64,000 nucleotides of DNA from assembly GCF_000696095.1 (NCBI RefSeq), contig NZ_BAYX01000011.1:186001-250000 (forward strand), given 5' to 3'. The translations under genes and the position numbers were made by a program. Positions 27,188 through 36,327 of the stretch are shown here, one piece after another (the first letter of the stretch is position 1; the number at the start of each line of letters is the position of its first letter). Origin of the DNA: Rhizobium rhizogenes NBRC 13257. GTDB lineage: Bacteria; Pseudomonadota; Alphaproteobacteria; Rhizobiales; Rhizobiaceae. The notes under the pieces are model-generated. The model saw only the letters and a program-made list of their open reading frames with translations, had not been told where the DNA came from and ran no database searches.

Positions 27188-28177
27188 ATGACCATCGCTA
27201 AATCCCTTCTGTCCCGCCGCACCTTTGCCGGTCTTGCCGGCGCGGCCATGATCGCCGTCGCCATGCCTGCGCAATCCTTCGCGGCCGAAGTGACGATCCC
27301 GATCATCGTCAAGGACACGACATCCTTCTATTGGCAGATCGTTCTCGCCGGCGCACGCAAAGCCGGCAAGGATCTTGGCGTCAAGGTGCCGGAGCTGGGT
27401 GCGCAGGCTGAAACCGACGTCAACGGTCAGATCAGCATTCTTGAAAACGTTGTTGCCGGCAAGCCGGCCGCAATCGTCATCTCGCCGACCGAGTTCAAGG
27501 CACTTGGCAAGCCGGTGGACGAAGCAGCGAAGTCCGTTCCGATTATCGGCATAGACTCCGGCGCCGACTCCAAGGCTTTCAAGTCATTTCTGACGACCGA
27601 CAACACGCAGGGCGGCCGCATCGCCGCTGATGGCCTTGCTGCCGCGATCAAGGCAATGACCGGCAAGGAAGAAGGCGATGTCGTCATCATCACCAACACG
27701 CCCGGCGCCGGTTCTCTCGAACAGCGCCGCACGGGCTTCCTGGATCAGGTCAAGACCAAGTATCCGGGCCTGAAGGTTGTCGCCGACAAGTATGCGGACG
27801 GTCAGGCAACGACTGGCCTCAACATCATGACTGACCTGATCACGGCAAATCCGAAGATCGTTGGCGTCTTTGCCTCCAATCTGATCATGGCGCAGGGTGT
27901 CGGCCAGGCCATTGCTGAAAACAAGCTCAGTGACAAGGTCAAGGTCATCGGCTTCGACAGCGACGACAAGACCCTTGGCTTCCTCAAGAGCGGCGCCATT
28001 GCCGGCCTCGTCGTTCAGGACCCGTACCGCATGGGTTACGACGGCATCAAGACCGCTCTCGCCGTCTCCAAGGGCGAAAAGGTTGAAGCCAACGTCGACA
28101 CCGGCGCCAACCTCGTGACCAAGGCCAACATGAGCGATCCGAAGATCGAGGCCTTGATCAATCCGAAGGTCAAGTAA
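27188..28177 (+). CDS. Sugar ABC importer, periplasmic binding protein (ribose type)
   Basis: This is a 329-residue periplasmic binding protein of the RbsB/Peripla_BP_4 class. The signal peptide has an arginine pair (LSRRTFAGLAGAAMIAVAMP) and likely ends at SFAA near residue 34. The RR-F pattern could mean Tat export. Fold markers are TTDNTQGGRIAADGLA and VKVIGFDSDDKTLGFLKSG. A clear GAGAGGAG box precedes ATG 27188. It supplies the ligand to the ATPase and permease that follow. The sugar is unknown, perhaps the aldose oxidised by the neighbouring AKR. Confidence 0.88.
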   Translation: MTIAKSLLSRRTFAGLAGAAMIAVAMPAQSFAAEVTIPIIVKDTTSFYWQIVLAGARKAGKDLGVKVPELGAQAETDVNGQISILENVVAGKPAAIVISPTEFKALGKPVDEAAKSVPIIGIDSGADSKAFKSFLTTDNTQGGRIAADGLAAAIKAMTGKEEGDVVIITNTPGAGSLEQRRTGFLDQVKTKYPGLKVVADKYADGQATTGLNIMTDLITANPKIVGVFASNLIMAQGVGQAIAENKLSDKVKVIGFDSDDKTLGFLKSGAIAGLVVQDPYRMGYDGIKTALAVSKGEKVEANVDTGANLVTKANMSDPKIEALINPKVK

Positions 28178-28182
28178 AGCTT

Positions 28183-28216
28183 AGAGGCTGCGGCCGGTTC
28201 CTCGGCCGCAGCCTCT
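28183..28216 (+). other. Stable hairpin between binding-protein and ATPase genes
   Basis: A perfect 14-bp stem AGAGGCTGCGGCCG/CGGCCGCAGCCTCT has a 6-nt loop and starts 5 bp past the binding-protein stop. The tail TCGTCTG is poor in T. It probably protects the upstream message or attenuates read-through, favouring binding protein over ATPase. Confidence 0.65.
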
Positions 28217-28269
28217 TCGTCTGTCCGCTTCTTGGGCGGCCGCGCGATGATGCCAGAGGGAGGAGACCC

Positions 28270-29820
28270 ATGACGAGCCTCGAAGAAATCAGCCATCGGC
28301 ACGATGACAAGGTCAAGACGGAAGCAAGTCGCGTTCCGGCCGGCTCGCCTATCCTCGAACTCAAGGGATTGCAGAAGCGCTATGGCTATGTCGAAGCGCT
28401 GAAACCTGCGACGATCACATTTCTGGCGGGTGAGATTCATGCGATTGTCGGTGAAAACGGAGCCGGCAAGTCGACGCTCATCAAGCTCCTGACTGGCGTC
28501 ATCAGCAGGACGGCCGGGGAGATATTCTGGTGCGGCCATCCGGTCGCCCTTGCCAATCCCAATGAAGCGATCGCGCGCGGCATCAACGCCGTGCATCAGG
28601 AAGTCGTCCTTTGCCCGCATCTGACGGTCGCGGCCAATCTCTTTCTCGGTGATGAAGTCAATCGCTTCGGCCTGATGCGCAAGAAGCAGATGGTCGCTAT
28701 GGCCCAGACGGTGCTTGACGATCTCGGCTTCGGACTGCCGGCCGCCGACCTCCTGAGCTCTCTCACCATTGGTCAGCAGCAATTGGTCGCAACCGCCCGC
28801 GCCGCCATGCGCGGCACGCAATTCCTCATCTTCGATGAGCCGACGGCCTATTTGACGCGCAAGGAATCGGCGCAGTTGTTCAAGCTGATCCGCCGCCTGC
28901 AGAGCGAAGGCGTGACGATCGTCTATATCAGCCACCGCATGGAGGAAGTCTTCGAGCTAGCCGACCGCGTTTCCGTGCTGCGCGACGGCACGCATGTCGG
29001 CACTCGCCTGATTGCCGAGACCAATGACGACGAACTGATCAAGCTGATGATCAATCGCTCGATCGAACAGATCTACCACAAGGAAGAGATCCCGATAGGT
29101 GAACCCATCCTCGAGACGCGCGGCCTTTCCGGTCCCGGTTTCGAGGATGTCTCGCTGACTGTACGGGCCGGCGAGATCGTTGGACTTTATGGGCTTATCG
29201 GCGCCGGCCGCAGCGAGTTCGCGCTCGGCCTCTATGGCCGTCAGCCGGTCTCGGCAGGCGAAATCTATTGGCAGGGTCGCAAGGTCGAAATCCGCAACGA
29301 GCGCGACGCGATGGAGCTCGGCATCGCGCTCGCGCCAGAAAGCCGCCGCGATCAGGGGCTCTGCCTCAACCTGCCGATCGGTCTCAACATCAATTTGCCT
29401 GTGTTTAAGCGGTTAAGCCGCGGTCCGATCATCAATAACAAGAGCGAGGCTGCTAACGCCGACAAGCAGATTCGCGATCTCAGCATAAAGACGCCCAGCC
29501 GGCGGGTCCTGGTTTCCGCCATGTCCGGCGGCAATCAGCAGAAGGTGGTCATCGGTAAATGGCTGAGCCATGGCGCCAAGCTTTTCATCTTCGACGAGCC
29601 GACGGTGGGTGTCGATGTCGGCACCAAGGCGGAAATCTATCGGCTGTTCGCCAAGTTGCTTCGCGACGGCGCGGGCATCATCGTCATATCCTCCTACCTG
29701 CCCGAGGTTTACGAGCTCGCCGATCGTCTACATGTATTCCGCCGCGGCCAGCTGGTCGCTAGCCATGATTTTCACGCTGCCACGCATGAGGAAGTCCTTG
29801 GCGAGGCCATCGGCGTCTGA
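28270..29820 (+). CDS. Sugar ABC importer ATPase, two domains (RbsA type)
   Basis: This is a 516-residue ribose-type ATPase with two fused nucleotide-binding domains. Domain one has GENGAGKSTLIKLL, LTIGQQQLVATARA (signature replaced by TIGQQQ, usual in RbsA) and FLIFDEPTAYL. Domain two has GLIGAGRSEFALGLYG, with the Walker Lys replaced by Arg, and MSGGNQQKVVIGKWL. The non-canonical second site is normal for the family. It lies 92 bp after the binding protein and 31 bp before the permease. Confidence 0.9.
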   Translation: MTSLEEISHRHDDKVKTEASRVPAGSPILELKGLQKRYGYVEALKPATITFLAGEIHAIVGENGAGKSTLIKLLTGVISRTAGEIFWCGHPVALANPNEAIARGINAVHQEVVLCPHLTVAANLFLGDEVNRFGLMRKKQMVAMAQTVLDDLGFGLPAADLLSSLTIGQQQLVATARAAMRGTQFLIFDEPTAYLTRKESAQLFKLIRRLQSEGVTIVYISHRMEEVFELADRVSVLRDGTHVGTRLIAETNDDELIKLMINRSIEQIYHKEEIPIGEPILETRGLSGPGFEDVSLTVRAGEIVGLYGLIGAGRSEFALGLYGRQPVSAGEIYWQGRKVEIRNERDAMELGIALAPESRRDQGLCLNLPIGLNINLPVFKRLSRGPIINNKSEAANADKQIRDLSIKTPSRRVLVSAMSGGNQQKVVIGKWLSHGAKLFIFDEPTVGVDVGTKAEIYRLFAKLLRDGAGIIVISSYLPEVYELADRLHVFRRGQLVASHDFHAATHEEVLGEAIGV

Positions 29821-29851
29821 GCGATAAAAAATAGAAAGAGGAGAACAAAAA

Positions 29852-30823
29852 ATGGTCGTCAACACGACAGAAGGCCCCGCCATTGCACCGCGGCGTAAGA
29901 TGAATATCCTCTTCAGTCTGACGCTGATCCTGCTTCTGATTGCACTATGGGTCGTACTCGGCTTCTCGACAGACGTGTTCTGGACGCAGCTCAACATCAC
30001 CAACCTGGCGCGCCAGGGGTCGATGACGGCCATCCTTGCGCTTGGACAAACCTTTGTCATCATCACCGGTGGCATCGATCTTTCCGTTGGCGCAATCGTT
30101 GGCTTCTGCACCGTAGTCGTCGCCTGGCTGCTCCAGGCCGGAGTTCCGATCTGGGCCGCTATCCTCATTACCTTGCTGTTCGGGGTTCTTATCGGGGCAT
30201 TCCATGGCTTCGGTATCGTGCGCATGGGCTTGCCGCCCTTCATCATCACGCTGGCGACGCTGACCTCTCTACGCGGCATCGGCCTGCTGATCACCAACGG
30301 TTCGAGCATCAACATCGTCAACGACGCTTTCACAAATTTCGCCGTCGCGGATTTTCTCGGTATTCCGAGCCTGTTCTGGATGGTGATCGTGGTAGCAATT
30401 CCAGCCGTCGTCTTCCTGCATTTGAGCCGTTGGGGCCGTTATCTTTTCGCCGTCGGCTCCAACCGCGAGGCGGCGCGCCTGTCCGGCGTCAACGTCAACG
30501 GGATGATCTATTTCGCCTATATACTGTCTGGAACCTGCGCCGCCTTGGTCGGCGTTCTGCTTGCCTCGCGTATAGCCATCGGCAATGCGACCCAGGGCGA
30601 TGGGTGGGAACTGCAGGCGATCGCATCGTCGGTTATCGGCGGCACCAGTCTGTTTGGCGCGATCGGTTCCGTCTATGGCCCGCTGATCGGCGCCTTCATC
30701 CTGGCGACTATCAACAACGGTGCCAACCTGTTGAACCTGAATTCCTTCTGGCAGCGCATCATCACCGGCGTGCTGATCATCGTGATCGTCTATTTCGATC
30801 AGTTGCGCCGCCGGCGACTCTGA
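29852..30823 (+). CDS. Sugar ABC importer permease (RbsC type)
   Basis: This is a 323-residue permease with about ten hydrophobic segments. Family motifs are FVIITGGIDLSVGAIVGF, RWGRYLFAVGSNREAARLSG and IASSVIGGTSLFGAIGSVYG. An AGAAAGAGGAG box precedes the ATG at 29852. It is the last gene of the dehydratase, reductase and importer operon and is followed by a strong terminator. Confidence 0.9.
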   Translation: MVVNTTEGPAIAPRRKMNILFSLTLILLLIALWVVLGFSTDVFWTQLNITNLARQGSMTAILALGQTFVIITGGIDLSVGAIVGFCTVVVAWLLQAGVPIWAAILITLLFGVLIGAFHGFGIVRMGLPPFIITLATLTSLRGIGLLITNGSSINIVNDAFTNFAVADFLGIPSLFWMVIVVAIPAVVFLHLSRWGRYLFAVGSNREAARLSGVNVNGMIYFAYILSGTCAALVGVLLASRIAIGNATQGDGWELQAIASSVIGGTSLFGAIGSVYGPLIGAFILATINNGANLLNLNSFWQRIITGVLIIVIVYFDQLRRRRL

Positions 30824-30850
30824 AGATATTCGACACCGGCTATTGCTGGG

Positions 30851-30910
30851 GTGGGCGGCAATCCGGGCGAGATCGTCTCGCCTCGATTGCCGCCCACTCT
30901 ATTTTGTTAG
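30851..30910 (+). terminator. Strong rho-independent terminator
   Basis: GTGGGCGGCAATC (30851-30863) pairs with GATTGCCGCCCAC (30885-30897). A second stem GGCGAGA/TCTCGCC is nested inside. The tail TCTATTTTGTTAG follows. It ends the importer operon and borders the convergent BP74-like gene, whose stop codon it touches. Confidence 0.88.
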
Positions 30911-31257
30911 TTGAAGGTCACTTCGCGGGTCAGTCTGGAATCCCAGGGGCACCAATGATTTCCAGGGAGGAAGGCACCGCCGGCTTCGTCAAGATGATCC
31001 TCGACATAGACCATGTTCGCATCGCAGACTTCGATGGCCATCGAGAAGAATCGTATGGTCTGTGGGTCCAAGTGAAAGCTGAACTTCGGATTGTGAGGCT
31101 GAGTTCTCTTGATGATCCTGCCATGGACATGAATTTCATTCTGCTCCTCGCCGGAAAGAATCTTCAAAGCATGGTCGATTGTCTGTTCATCCGTTAACTC
31201 GATGATGAATTCCTGGCCTGGTGACGAGGGTTGTGTAAAGGCAAAATGACGGGGCAC
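30907..31257 (-). CDS. BP74-related small protein
   Basis: This 116-residue protein resembles the N-terminal domain of Dictyostelium BP74 and the bacterial proteins labelled calmodulin-binding BP74-related. Typical segments are GQEFIIELTDEQTIDHALKI, FSFHLDPQTIRFF and GGAFLPGNHWCPWDSRLTRE. There is no signal peptide, while relatives I recall from actinobacteria have one. The start is GTG 31257, set by GGAGG 7 nt upstream. Its biochemical role in bacteria is unknown. It lies between a sugar importer and the exo cluster and belongs clearly to neither. Confidence 0.7.
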   Translation of the reverse strand: MPRHFAFTQPSSPGQEFIIELTDEQTIDHALKILSGEEQNEIHVHGRIIKRTQPHNPKFSFHLDPQTIRFFSMAIEVCDANMVYVEDHLDEAGGAFLPGNHWCPWDSRLTREVTFN

Positions 31258-31317
31258 GGTGTTTCCTCCATATCGAGTTGAAAGGATGCTGGATCAAGCT
31301 GCTTCCGGTCATGGAAG

Positions 31318-31352
31318 CCCCCATTAATTAGTTTACCCTAAATTAACTTCAA
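31318..31352 (-). promoter_or_regulatory. Candidate promoter of the BP74-related gene
   Basis: On the minus strand TTGAAG (31352-31347) is followed after 16 nt by TAATTA (31330-31325). Transcription would begin about 60 nt before the GTG start. The patch is much more AT-rich than its surroundings and contains an imperfect inverted repeat. The rest of the 368-bp gap from 31258 to 31625 shows no gene I can support. Confidence 0.35.
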
Positions 31353-31625
31353 CCCACAGATTTTATTGGGTTTTGTCTGATTTCTACAGCAATCGCCGTA
31401 AAGAATTGGCCATATCGAACGGCCGATGGCCACACCACGCGAAGCAAATGCACTCTGCGCCGCCGGCAATCCGATCAAATCGCCGGGGGGATCGTTTTTC
31501 GCGCGAGTTTTATCGCCCCAGAGCCAAGCCAAAGGCGCCGTCAGGCGGCAAGTTAAGGGCATGGCACCCTGCTCGTCCGGCCAATGACAGCCTGCTCCGG
31601 TTCAGCAGCAGACTTGCCTTGTCCA

Positions 31626-32627
31626 TCACACCGGTGATGGGCGCGATCTTTGCCAACTCAGGCCCTTCAAGAGACCACGCAATGGCTTCTCGACCAATTC
31701 ATAGGCACAGATGCCCAGCAGCACGCCTGAGACGAGACAGATGAATGTTGCGACATCGGAGGGTAGCTCCGTGCGCGCCATCAATTTCATCACCACCGAA
31801 ATCGCCAGCGTGTGCCAGAGATAAATCGAGTAGGAGGCGTTGCCGAGATAGGTGAGCAGCGGAATATCAGGCAGCTTTCCGCTTCGCTCCAGCGATACCG
31901 TACCAAGCACCAGCGCCAGAGCGAGCGGTCCGCAGGTCAGCTCGTTGAATTCGAGATGCAGGAGCTGGATAGCGGCAAAGCCCGAGAGAGCGACGACGAT
32001 CAGGGCAAGCCCAAGGCCGGCCTTCGGTATTGTCCCGGACAGCCATAGCTCGGCAAGGAGGATGCCTGCGACGAACTCCAAAATGATCGGCCGCGTGTAG
32101 GTGAGGAGCAGCGGCGATTGCGGGCTGAAGATGACGCCGGCGATCACGAAGGCAGCGAAGACGCTGGCTATGCTGAAGAGTCGTATGCTGCGCGACAGGA
32201 GCAATGCCGCACCGAATATGGCATAGAAGAACATCTCGTAGTTCAGCGTCCATCCCTGCACCAGCACCGGCCAGATCATGCCATTGCTCGGCGAGCGCTC
32301 CGGAATGAAAATCATCGAACCCAGAATATGACCGGTCGTCAGCTTCATGTTCGGAAACAGACCGGCGACTGCCCCAGCGATCATGATCGCGGTAACGATC
32401 CAGTAGGACGGGGCGATGCGCTGAACGCGATCAAACAGGAACCGCCAGGGCGTGACAGGCCGCCGCTCGCTGATCGTCCACATGATGAAGCCGCTGATGA
32501 CGAAGAAGACATCGACACCGGCTGCGCCGATCTGGAAATGGCCGCCGCTGCGCTCTGCCGCATGGAAAAGGACGACCGCGAGCGCGGCGATGGCGCGAAG
32601 ATATTGGATGCTATAAAGAGTTTTCAT
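31626..32627 (-). CDS. exoZ: Exopolysaccharide acetyltransferase (ExoZ-like)
   Basis: This is a 333-residue acyltransferase-3 family membrane protein, about ten hydrophobic segments. The first motif LRAIAALAVVLFHAAER carries the catalytic-type His, followed by GAAGVDVFFVISGFIMW. Near the end is ASYSIYLWHTLAIS. In S. meliloti ExoZ adds acetyl groups to succinoglycan. It overlaps exoQ by 4 bp and is the last gene of the minus-strand exoYFQZ run. exoB, which follows exoZ in S. meliloti, is not here. Confidence 0.85.
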   Translation of the reverse strand: MKTLYSIQYLRAIAALAVVLFHAAERSGGHFQIGAAGVDVFFVISGFIMWTISERRPVTPWRFLFDRVQRIAPSYWIVTAIMIAGAVAGLFPNMKLTTGHILGSMIFIPERSPSNGMIWPVLVQGWTLNYEMFFYAIFGAALLLSRSIRLFSIASVFAAFVIAGVIFSPQSPLLLTYTRPIILEFVAGILLAELWLSGTIPKAGLGLALIVVALSGFAAIQLLHLEFNELTCGPLALALVLGTVSLERSGKLPDIPLLTYLGNASYSIYLWHTLAISVVMKLMARTELPSDVATFICLVSGVLLGICAYELVEKPLRGLLKGLSWQRSRPSPV

Positions 32628-33916
32628 CTGCTGGCCTGAGCCTCCCAGTTTGCAGGCGGCGCAAGTTCCATCCGATCATCGGAGACGAGCGGAGCCATGC
32701 GTGGCGCTTGCGCCTTCATCGTCAGCTTGCCCGCGATGAAGTACAGCAGGAACGAGCCGACCTGGTAGGGATTAAGAATATCGATCTCGACGAAAGCGCG
32801 GATCAAAAGCAGCGTCGCCAGACCGAACAGAACATAGGATTCATCGTTTCTGAGGTCGTTGAGAAACCGCTTGAGGTGGCCGATAACCGCCGTCAGCAAT
32901 ATGGACACCAGCAGGAAGACGCCGATCAGGCCGGTTTCGACCGTGGTTTCGATGAACGTATTGTGGAAATGGAAGCCGGCGCGGGAGGTGATGTAGAATT
33001 CCTCCCACAGGCGTTCCGGCTCGGAGAAGCCTTGTACCCAATAGGCCTGATAGCCGATCCCAAAGAAGGGATGCATCGTGGCGGCGGCTATTCCCTGTTG
33101 CCAGAGATAGGTGCGGCCGGTCAGTGTCGAGTCCTTGCCGAAGGCGCCGAGCACGAGATCGACGGCACCGAGATAGACGCCGGCGACGACGAGAATGATC
33201 CCGGATATGGCCGCGGTGGCAAACAGCTTTTTACGCTGCTTTGGCGACAGGAACAGGATGACGCGCATGCCGATGCTAAGCATCACGACCAGCCCGGTAA
33301 CCAACACAGACGTTGCCGATTGCGAGGCAAGCAGACAGTAGGCTGCCATGAGGCCGACGACTCCTGCCCCAAGCAGCCAGATACGACGCTCGCCAAGGAT
33401 GAAGACGGCGGCGAACGCGAAATAGATCCCGAGCGAGGCATAAAAGCCGAGCTGGTTCTTCGAGTCGAAGGCGCCGACGAAACTATAGGTGCCGTCGATC
33501 GCATCGAGGGCATAATAGCCGAACAGCATCGAATAGAGCAGCACGATACTGGTGCCGGCTATGGCGCCGCGCGTCAATGTGCGGATATCGAGCGTACGCA
33601 CGGCGATCAGCGCGCAGATGATATGCGTCATATACTGGATTGCGGCGCGGGCGGTTACCGGCGGCACCACCGACCAGAAGATGGAGAGACAGGTAAAAAC
33701 GCCGAATGCAAAGATCCAGAGCTGCTTTGAATAGCTGCCAAGCACCCGGCGATAATCGATCAGCACCAGCGGAAACCACAGGGCGTAATAGACGAGAATA
33801 GCTGCCTGCCCGAAGCGGGAGGAATAGGCGAAGGCAAAGAAAGAAAGCGCAATCGCCACCATGCCATAGGTGGCGTTGCTGCCCGGATGAATAAAGGTCG
33901 ATTTGCGGATCCGCAT
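32624..33916 (-). CDS. exoQ: Exopolysaccharide polymerase (ExoQ, Wzy type)
   Basis: This is a 430-residue inner-membrane protein with around twelve hydrophobic segments and the O-antigen ligase/polymerase signature region GKDSTLTGRTYLWQQGIAA followed by FHNTFIETTVETGLIG. It would polymerise lipid-linked succinoglycan octasaccharides in the periplasm. It starts 9 bp after the exoF stop and overlaps exoZ, so the genes are translationally linked. The C-terminal 35 residues are hydrophilic and probably cytoplasmic. Confidence 0.9.
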   Translation of the reverse strand: MRIRKSTFIHPGSNATYGMVAIALSFFAFAYSSRFGQAAILVYYALWFPLVLIDYRRVLGSYSKQLWIFAFGVFTCLSIFWSVVPPVTARAAIQYMTHIICALIAVRTLDIRTLTRGAIAGTSIVLLYSMLFGYYALDAIDGTYSFVGAFDSKNQLGFYASLGIYFAFAAVFILGERRIWLLGAGVVGLMAAYCLLASQSATSVLVTGLVVMLSIGMRVILFLSPKQRKKLFATAAISGIILVVAGVYLGAVDLVLGAFGKDSTLTGRTYLWQQGIAAATMHPFFGIGYQAYWVQGFSEPERLWEEFYITSRAGFHFHNTFIETTVETGLIGVFLLVSILLTAVIGHLKRFLNDLRNDESYVLFGLATLLLIRAFVEIDILNPYQVGSFLLYFIAGKLTMKAQAPRMAPLVSDDRMELAPPANWEAQASR

Positions 33917-33925
33917 CGACTCTCC

Positions 33926-35200
33926 TTATCGCATGGCTAGACCGGCACTCACCTTGATGAGATCACCGGGCAGCACCAGGGTATTTTCCTGGGCCGGGAT
34001 TTCCTTCGCCTGACCATTCTCATCCCGTATGATGGTATAGACGATGTTCACGCCCTGCCCGCCGGCATCGATATTGCTGGCGTCGGCCGATTGCGCGACC
34101 GCCTCCTGCATCAATGCCTGGCTGGTGGAGAGCTTGAGCTGCAGGGTTTCCAACTGGGTGTCGGTGTCCTGCAGATCCTGCGCGAGCGAATTCTGCCAAT
34201 CGTTGCGCACCGTATTCGCGTCCTGATCGGCCTTGCTGATGCTCTGCTTGGCGTTCAGCGATGCCGTGTCGGTATCCAGCAGGTTGGTCTCCACGTCGGA
34301 CGCGCGCTGTTCGGCCGAGATCCTGCGCGAGGCAAGCTCCAGTCCTCGTTCCGCCAAGCTCTCGACCTTGTCGCGGTCTGCCTTGGCGAGATCGAGTTGG
34401 CGGCTGAGCGTATCGGTCTTCTTCGCCAGCGCCTCGACTTCGCTTTGCAGCAGCACCTTGAGATCCGCCAACGCCTGCAGCTGCGTTTTCATACGCACGC
34501 TACGCGTCTTCATCAGAGCCTCTTCGCTGGCGAGCAGGTCGGCCGATTGCGGCATTTTTTGAAGGTCCGGCGAAATATCGATCTGATCCCTGCCGGCGAC
34601 TTCGGCCAAAAGACGCGCCTGGCGCATCAGCAACCGGCCGCGTTCGGCCATGAGGACGACCGCATCGCCCTTGGCATTGATGAAATCGCGCGCGAAGCGT
34701 TGGCCAGCCTCGGCGCGGTGCATGCCGCCGCCCAGGCTCACCGCCTTCAGAACGGTCAGGTTGGGTACAAAAGGATATGAACCCGGGTTCTGGACCTCGC
34801 CGGAGAGGTAGATCGGCCGGAATTGTGAAAGCTCCACGGAAGCAGAGGGCCGATCGCGCAGACCGAACTGCTTCTGCAACCCAAGGCCGATCGCTTCCGC
34901 GATCTCATCCGTCGTCTTGCCGGCGGCCGGCATGTCCCCGATGAAAGGAATGGAAACCGAGCCGGAAGGACCGACCGTATAATCACCCGACACTACCGAC
35001 CAGTCGCGGATCGTGCCTTCTGCCGTCTGCCATTCGGCGACGCGAATGCTCAGTTTGTCCATGACGCCCAGGTGATATCCGGGAAGGCTATCGGCACGGG
35101 CATTGCCTGATACAACGCACAGGCTGAAGAGGACGAGAGCGGCGCAACGAAAAGGTGTAGTCGCGCCAACGAGCCTACCAGAAGGCTTAATTTCAATCAT
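33926..35200 (-). CDS. exoF: Polysaccharide export protein (ExoF)
   Basis: This is a 424-residue periplasmic/outer-membrane export protein. A signal-type segment (FRCAALVLFSLCVVSGNARA) ends near residue 36. A poly-export domain with YTVGPSGSVSIPFIGDMPAA and a SLBB-like part (VYLSGEVQNPGSYPF-like) follows. From about residue 190 to 380 there is a long Ala-, Lys- and Glu-rich coiled coil. A C-terminal SLBB-like end closes with VLPGDLIKVS. It should form the export conduit with ExoP. It sits 83 bp after exoY. Confidence 0.9.
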   Translation of the reverse strand: MIEIKPSGRLVGATTPFRCAALVLFSLCVVSGNARADSLPGYHLGVMDKLSIRVAEWQTAEGTIRDWSVVSGDYTVGPSGSVSIPFIGDMPAAGKTTDEIAEAIGLGLQKQFGLRDRPSASVELSQFRPIYLSGEVQNPGSYPFVPNLTVLKAVSLGGGMHRAEAGQRFARDFINAKGDAVVLMAERGRLLMRQARLLAEVAGRDQIDISPDLQKMPQSADLLASEEALMKTRSVRMKTQLQALADLKVLLQSEVEALAKKTDTLSRQLDLAKADRDKVESLAERGLELASRRISAEQRASDVETNLLDTDTASLNAKQSISKADQDANTVRNDWQNSLAQDLQDTDTQLETLQLKLSTSQALMQEAVAQSADASNIDAGGQGVNIVYTIIRDENGQAKEIPAQENTLVLPGDLIKVSAGLAMR

Positions 35201-35283
35201 GCAGGATCTTCCCTGTTATTAGATCGCAGCCCCGCATGTGCGGGGAAACCGCAGGAACCTTCCCCGCGGTATCTGCTTCGTCG

Positions 35284-35964
35284 TCAGTAGCTGCCGCGCG
35301 AGAGGCAAACCGCAGGAATGGTCTTGGCGATAATCATCATGTCGCTGCTGAGTGACCAGTTTTTGACATAATGCGTATCGAAGGCTACGCGGCTTTCGTA
35401 GGAGACGTCGTTGCGGCCGCTGACCTGCCACAGACCCGTCAGGCCGGGGCGAGACTGGAGGTAGTAGATCGCGGAGGTTTCGTAACGCTCGAGCTCGTCC
35501 TCGACGACAGGACGGGGACCGACGACACTCATTTCGCCGCGGATGATATTGATGAGCTGCGGCAGTTCGTCGAGGCTCAGTTTACGTAGCACCGCGCCGA
35601 CGAGGGTGACGCGGGGGTCGTTTTGCAGTTTGCGCGTTGCGCGCCATTCGTCCATCGCCCGGGGATTGGCCTGCAGGTAGGCCTGCAGCACCCTGTCGCC
35701 ATCGACGACCATGGTGCGGAACTTCAGGCAACCGAAGGTCTTGCCGTTATGACCAATACGACGATGGCCATAAAAGATCGGGCCCCGGTCCGAAAGCTTC
35801 ACCAGGAGCATGAGCATCAGGAAGAGGGGGCTGATGAGGATCAGCCCCATCAGGGCGGCTGTAACGTCGAATCCCCTCTTGAGGATTCCACCCGTTGGCG
35901 GAAAGACGTCGCTTTCCGTAGCGCTGAAAAAAGCCGATGTGGCCGATCTCGTCGCAGACTTCAT
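35284..35964 (-). CDS. exoY: Priming galactosyl-phosphate transferase (ExoY)
   Basis: This 226-residue bacterial sugar transferase begins succinoglycan synthesis by moving galactose-1-phosphate from UDP-galactose to undecaprenyl phosphate. One membrane segment (about 30-50) precedes the catalytic part with FGCLKFRTM, RKLSLDELPQLINIIRGEMS, VGPRPV and RPGLTGLWQVSGRND. The start MKSATRS equals that of S. meliloti ExoY and has GGAG 8 nt upstream. The ATG at 35982 has no RBS. It is first in exoY-F-Q-Z and the natural control point; ExoX, encoded divergently, is its known antagonist. Confidence 0.93.
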   Translation of the reverse strand: MKSATRSATSAFFSATESDVFPPTGGILKRGFDVTAALMGLILISPLFLMLMLLVKLSDRGPIFYGHRRIGHNGKTFGCLKFRTMVVDGDRVLQAYLQANPRAMDEWRATRKLQNDPRVTLVGAVLRKLSLDELPQLINIIRGEMSVVGPRPVVEDELERYETSAIYYLQSRPGLTGLWQVSGRNDVSYESRVAFDTHYVKNWSLSSDMMIIAKTIPAVCLSRGSY

Positions 35965-36242
35965 AGAGATGACTCCATTCATGTTGGCGAATTGGTCGGA
36001 AATGTCTCGGACGCGTAGTTAGTGCAGTGCAGCGAGGAGTGTAGGATGGGATTGGGATTTTTTAAGCCAATTTTTTATGGCAATGCCGATTCACGGTACG
36101 GTTCTACCGCCAACGTGATCGAAGCCCTAGGTTCAGCCACCCAAAAGGCGACGACATTGCAGTTTACCCATTGTATAAATCTCAAATGAATCGCCACTTA
36201 CGCTTCATCATGCAGTGTAGTATAATGTTAAAGTTAGATTTA

Positions 36243-36269
36243 TCGGATATTATTCCCTTATATATCCGA
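36243..36269. promoter_or_regulatory. Inverted repeat in the exoY-exoX region
   Basis: TCGGATAT (36243-36250) is matched exactly by ATATCCGA (36262-36269) with an 11-nt AT-rich spacer. The half-sites are two helical turns apart centre to centre, as for a dimeric regulator. Confidence 0.45.
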
Positions 36270-36327
36270 AAGAAACTTTCTTCACTCTTGAGCATTCCTG
36301 AAAATTCCTGACTTCCGACTAAAAATA

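Noticed and set aside
28270..29820. Degenerate second ATP site of the ribose-type ATPase as a novelty
   Set aside because: Arg in place of the second Walker Lys and the altered signature are normal for RbsA-type proteins.
31373..31744. Possible gene in the gap before exoZ
   Set aside because: No RBS, Arg/Ser/Pro-rich translation and overlap with the end of exoZ; treated as noncoding.
32708..33730. 340-codon plus-strand open frame antisense to exoQ
   Set aside because: Low-complexity Asp/Arg/His-rich translation typical of the complement of a membrane protein; exoQ is real.
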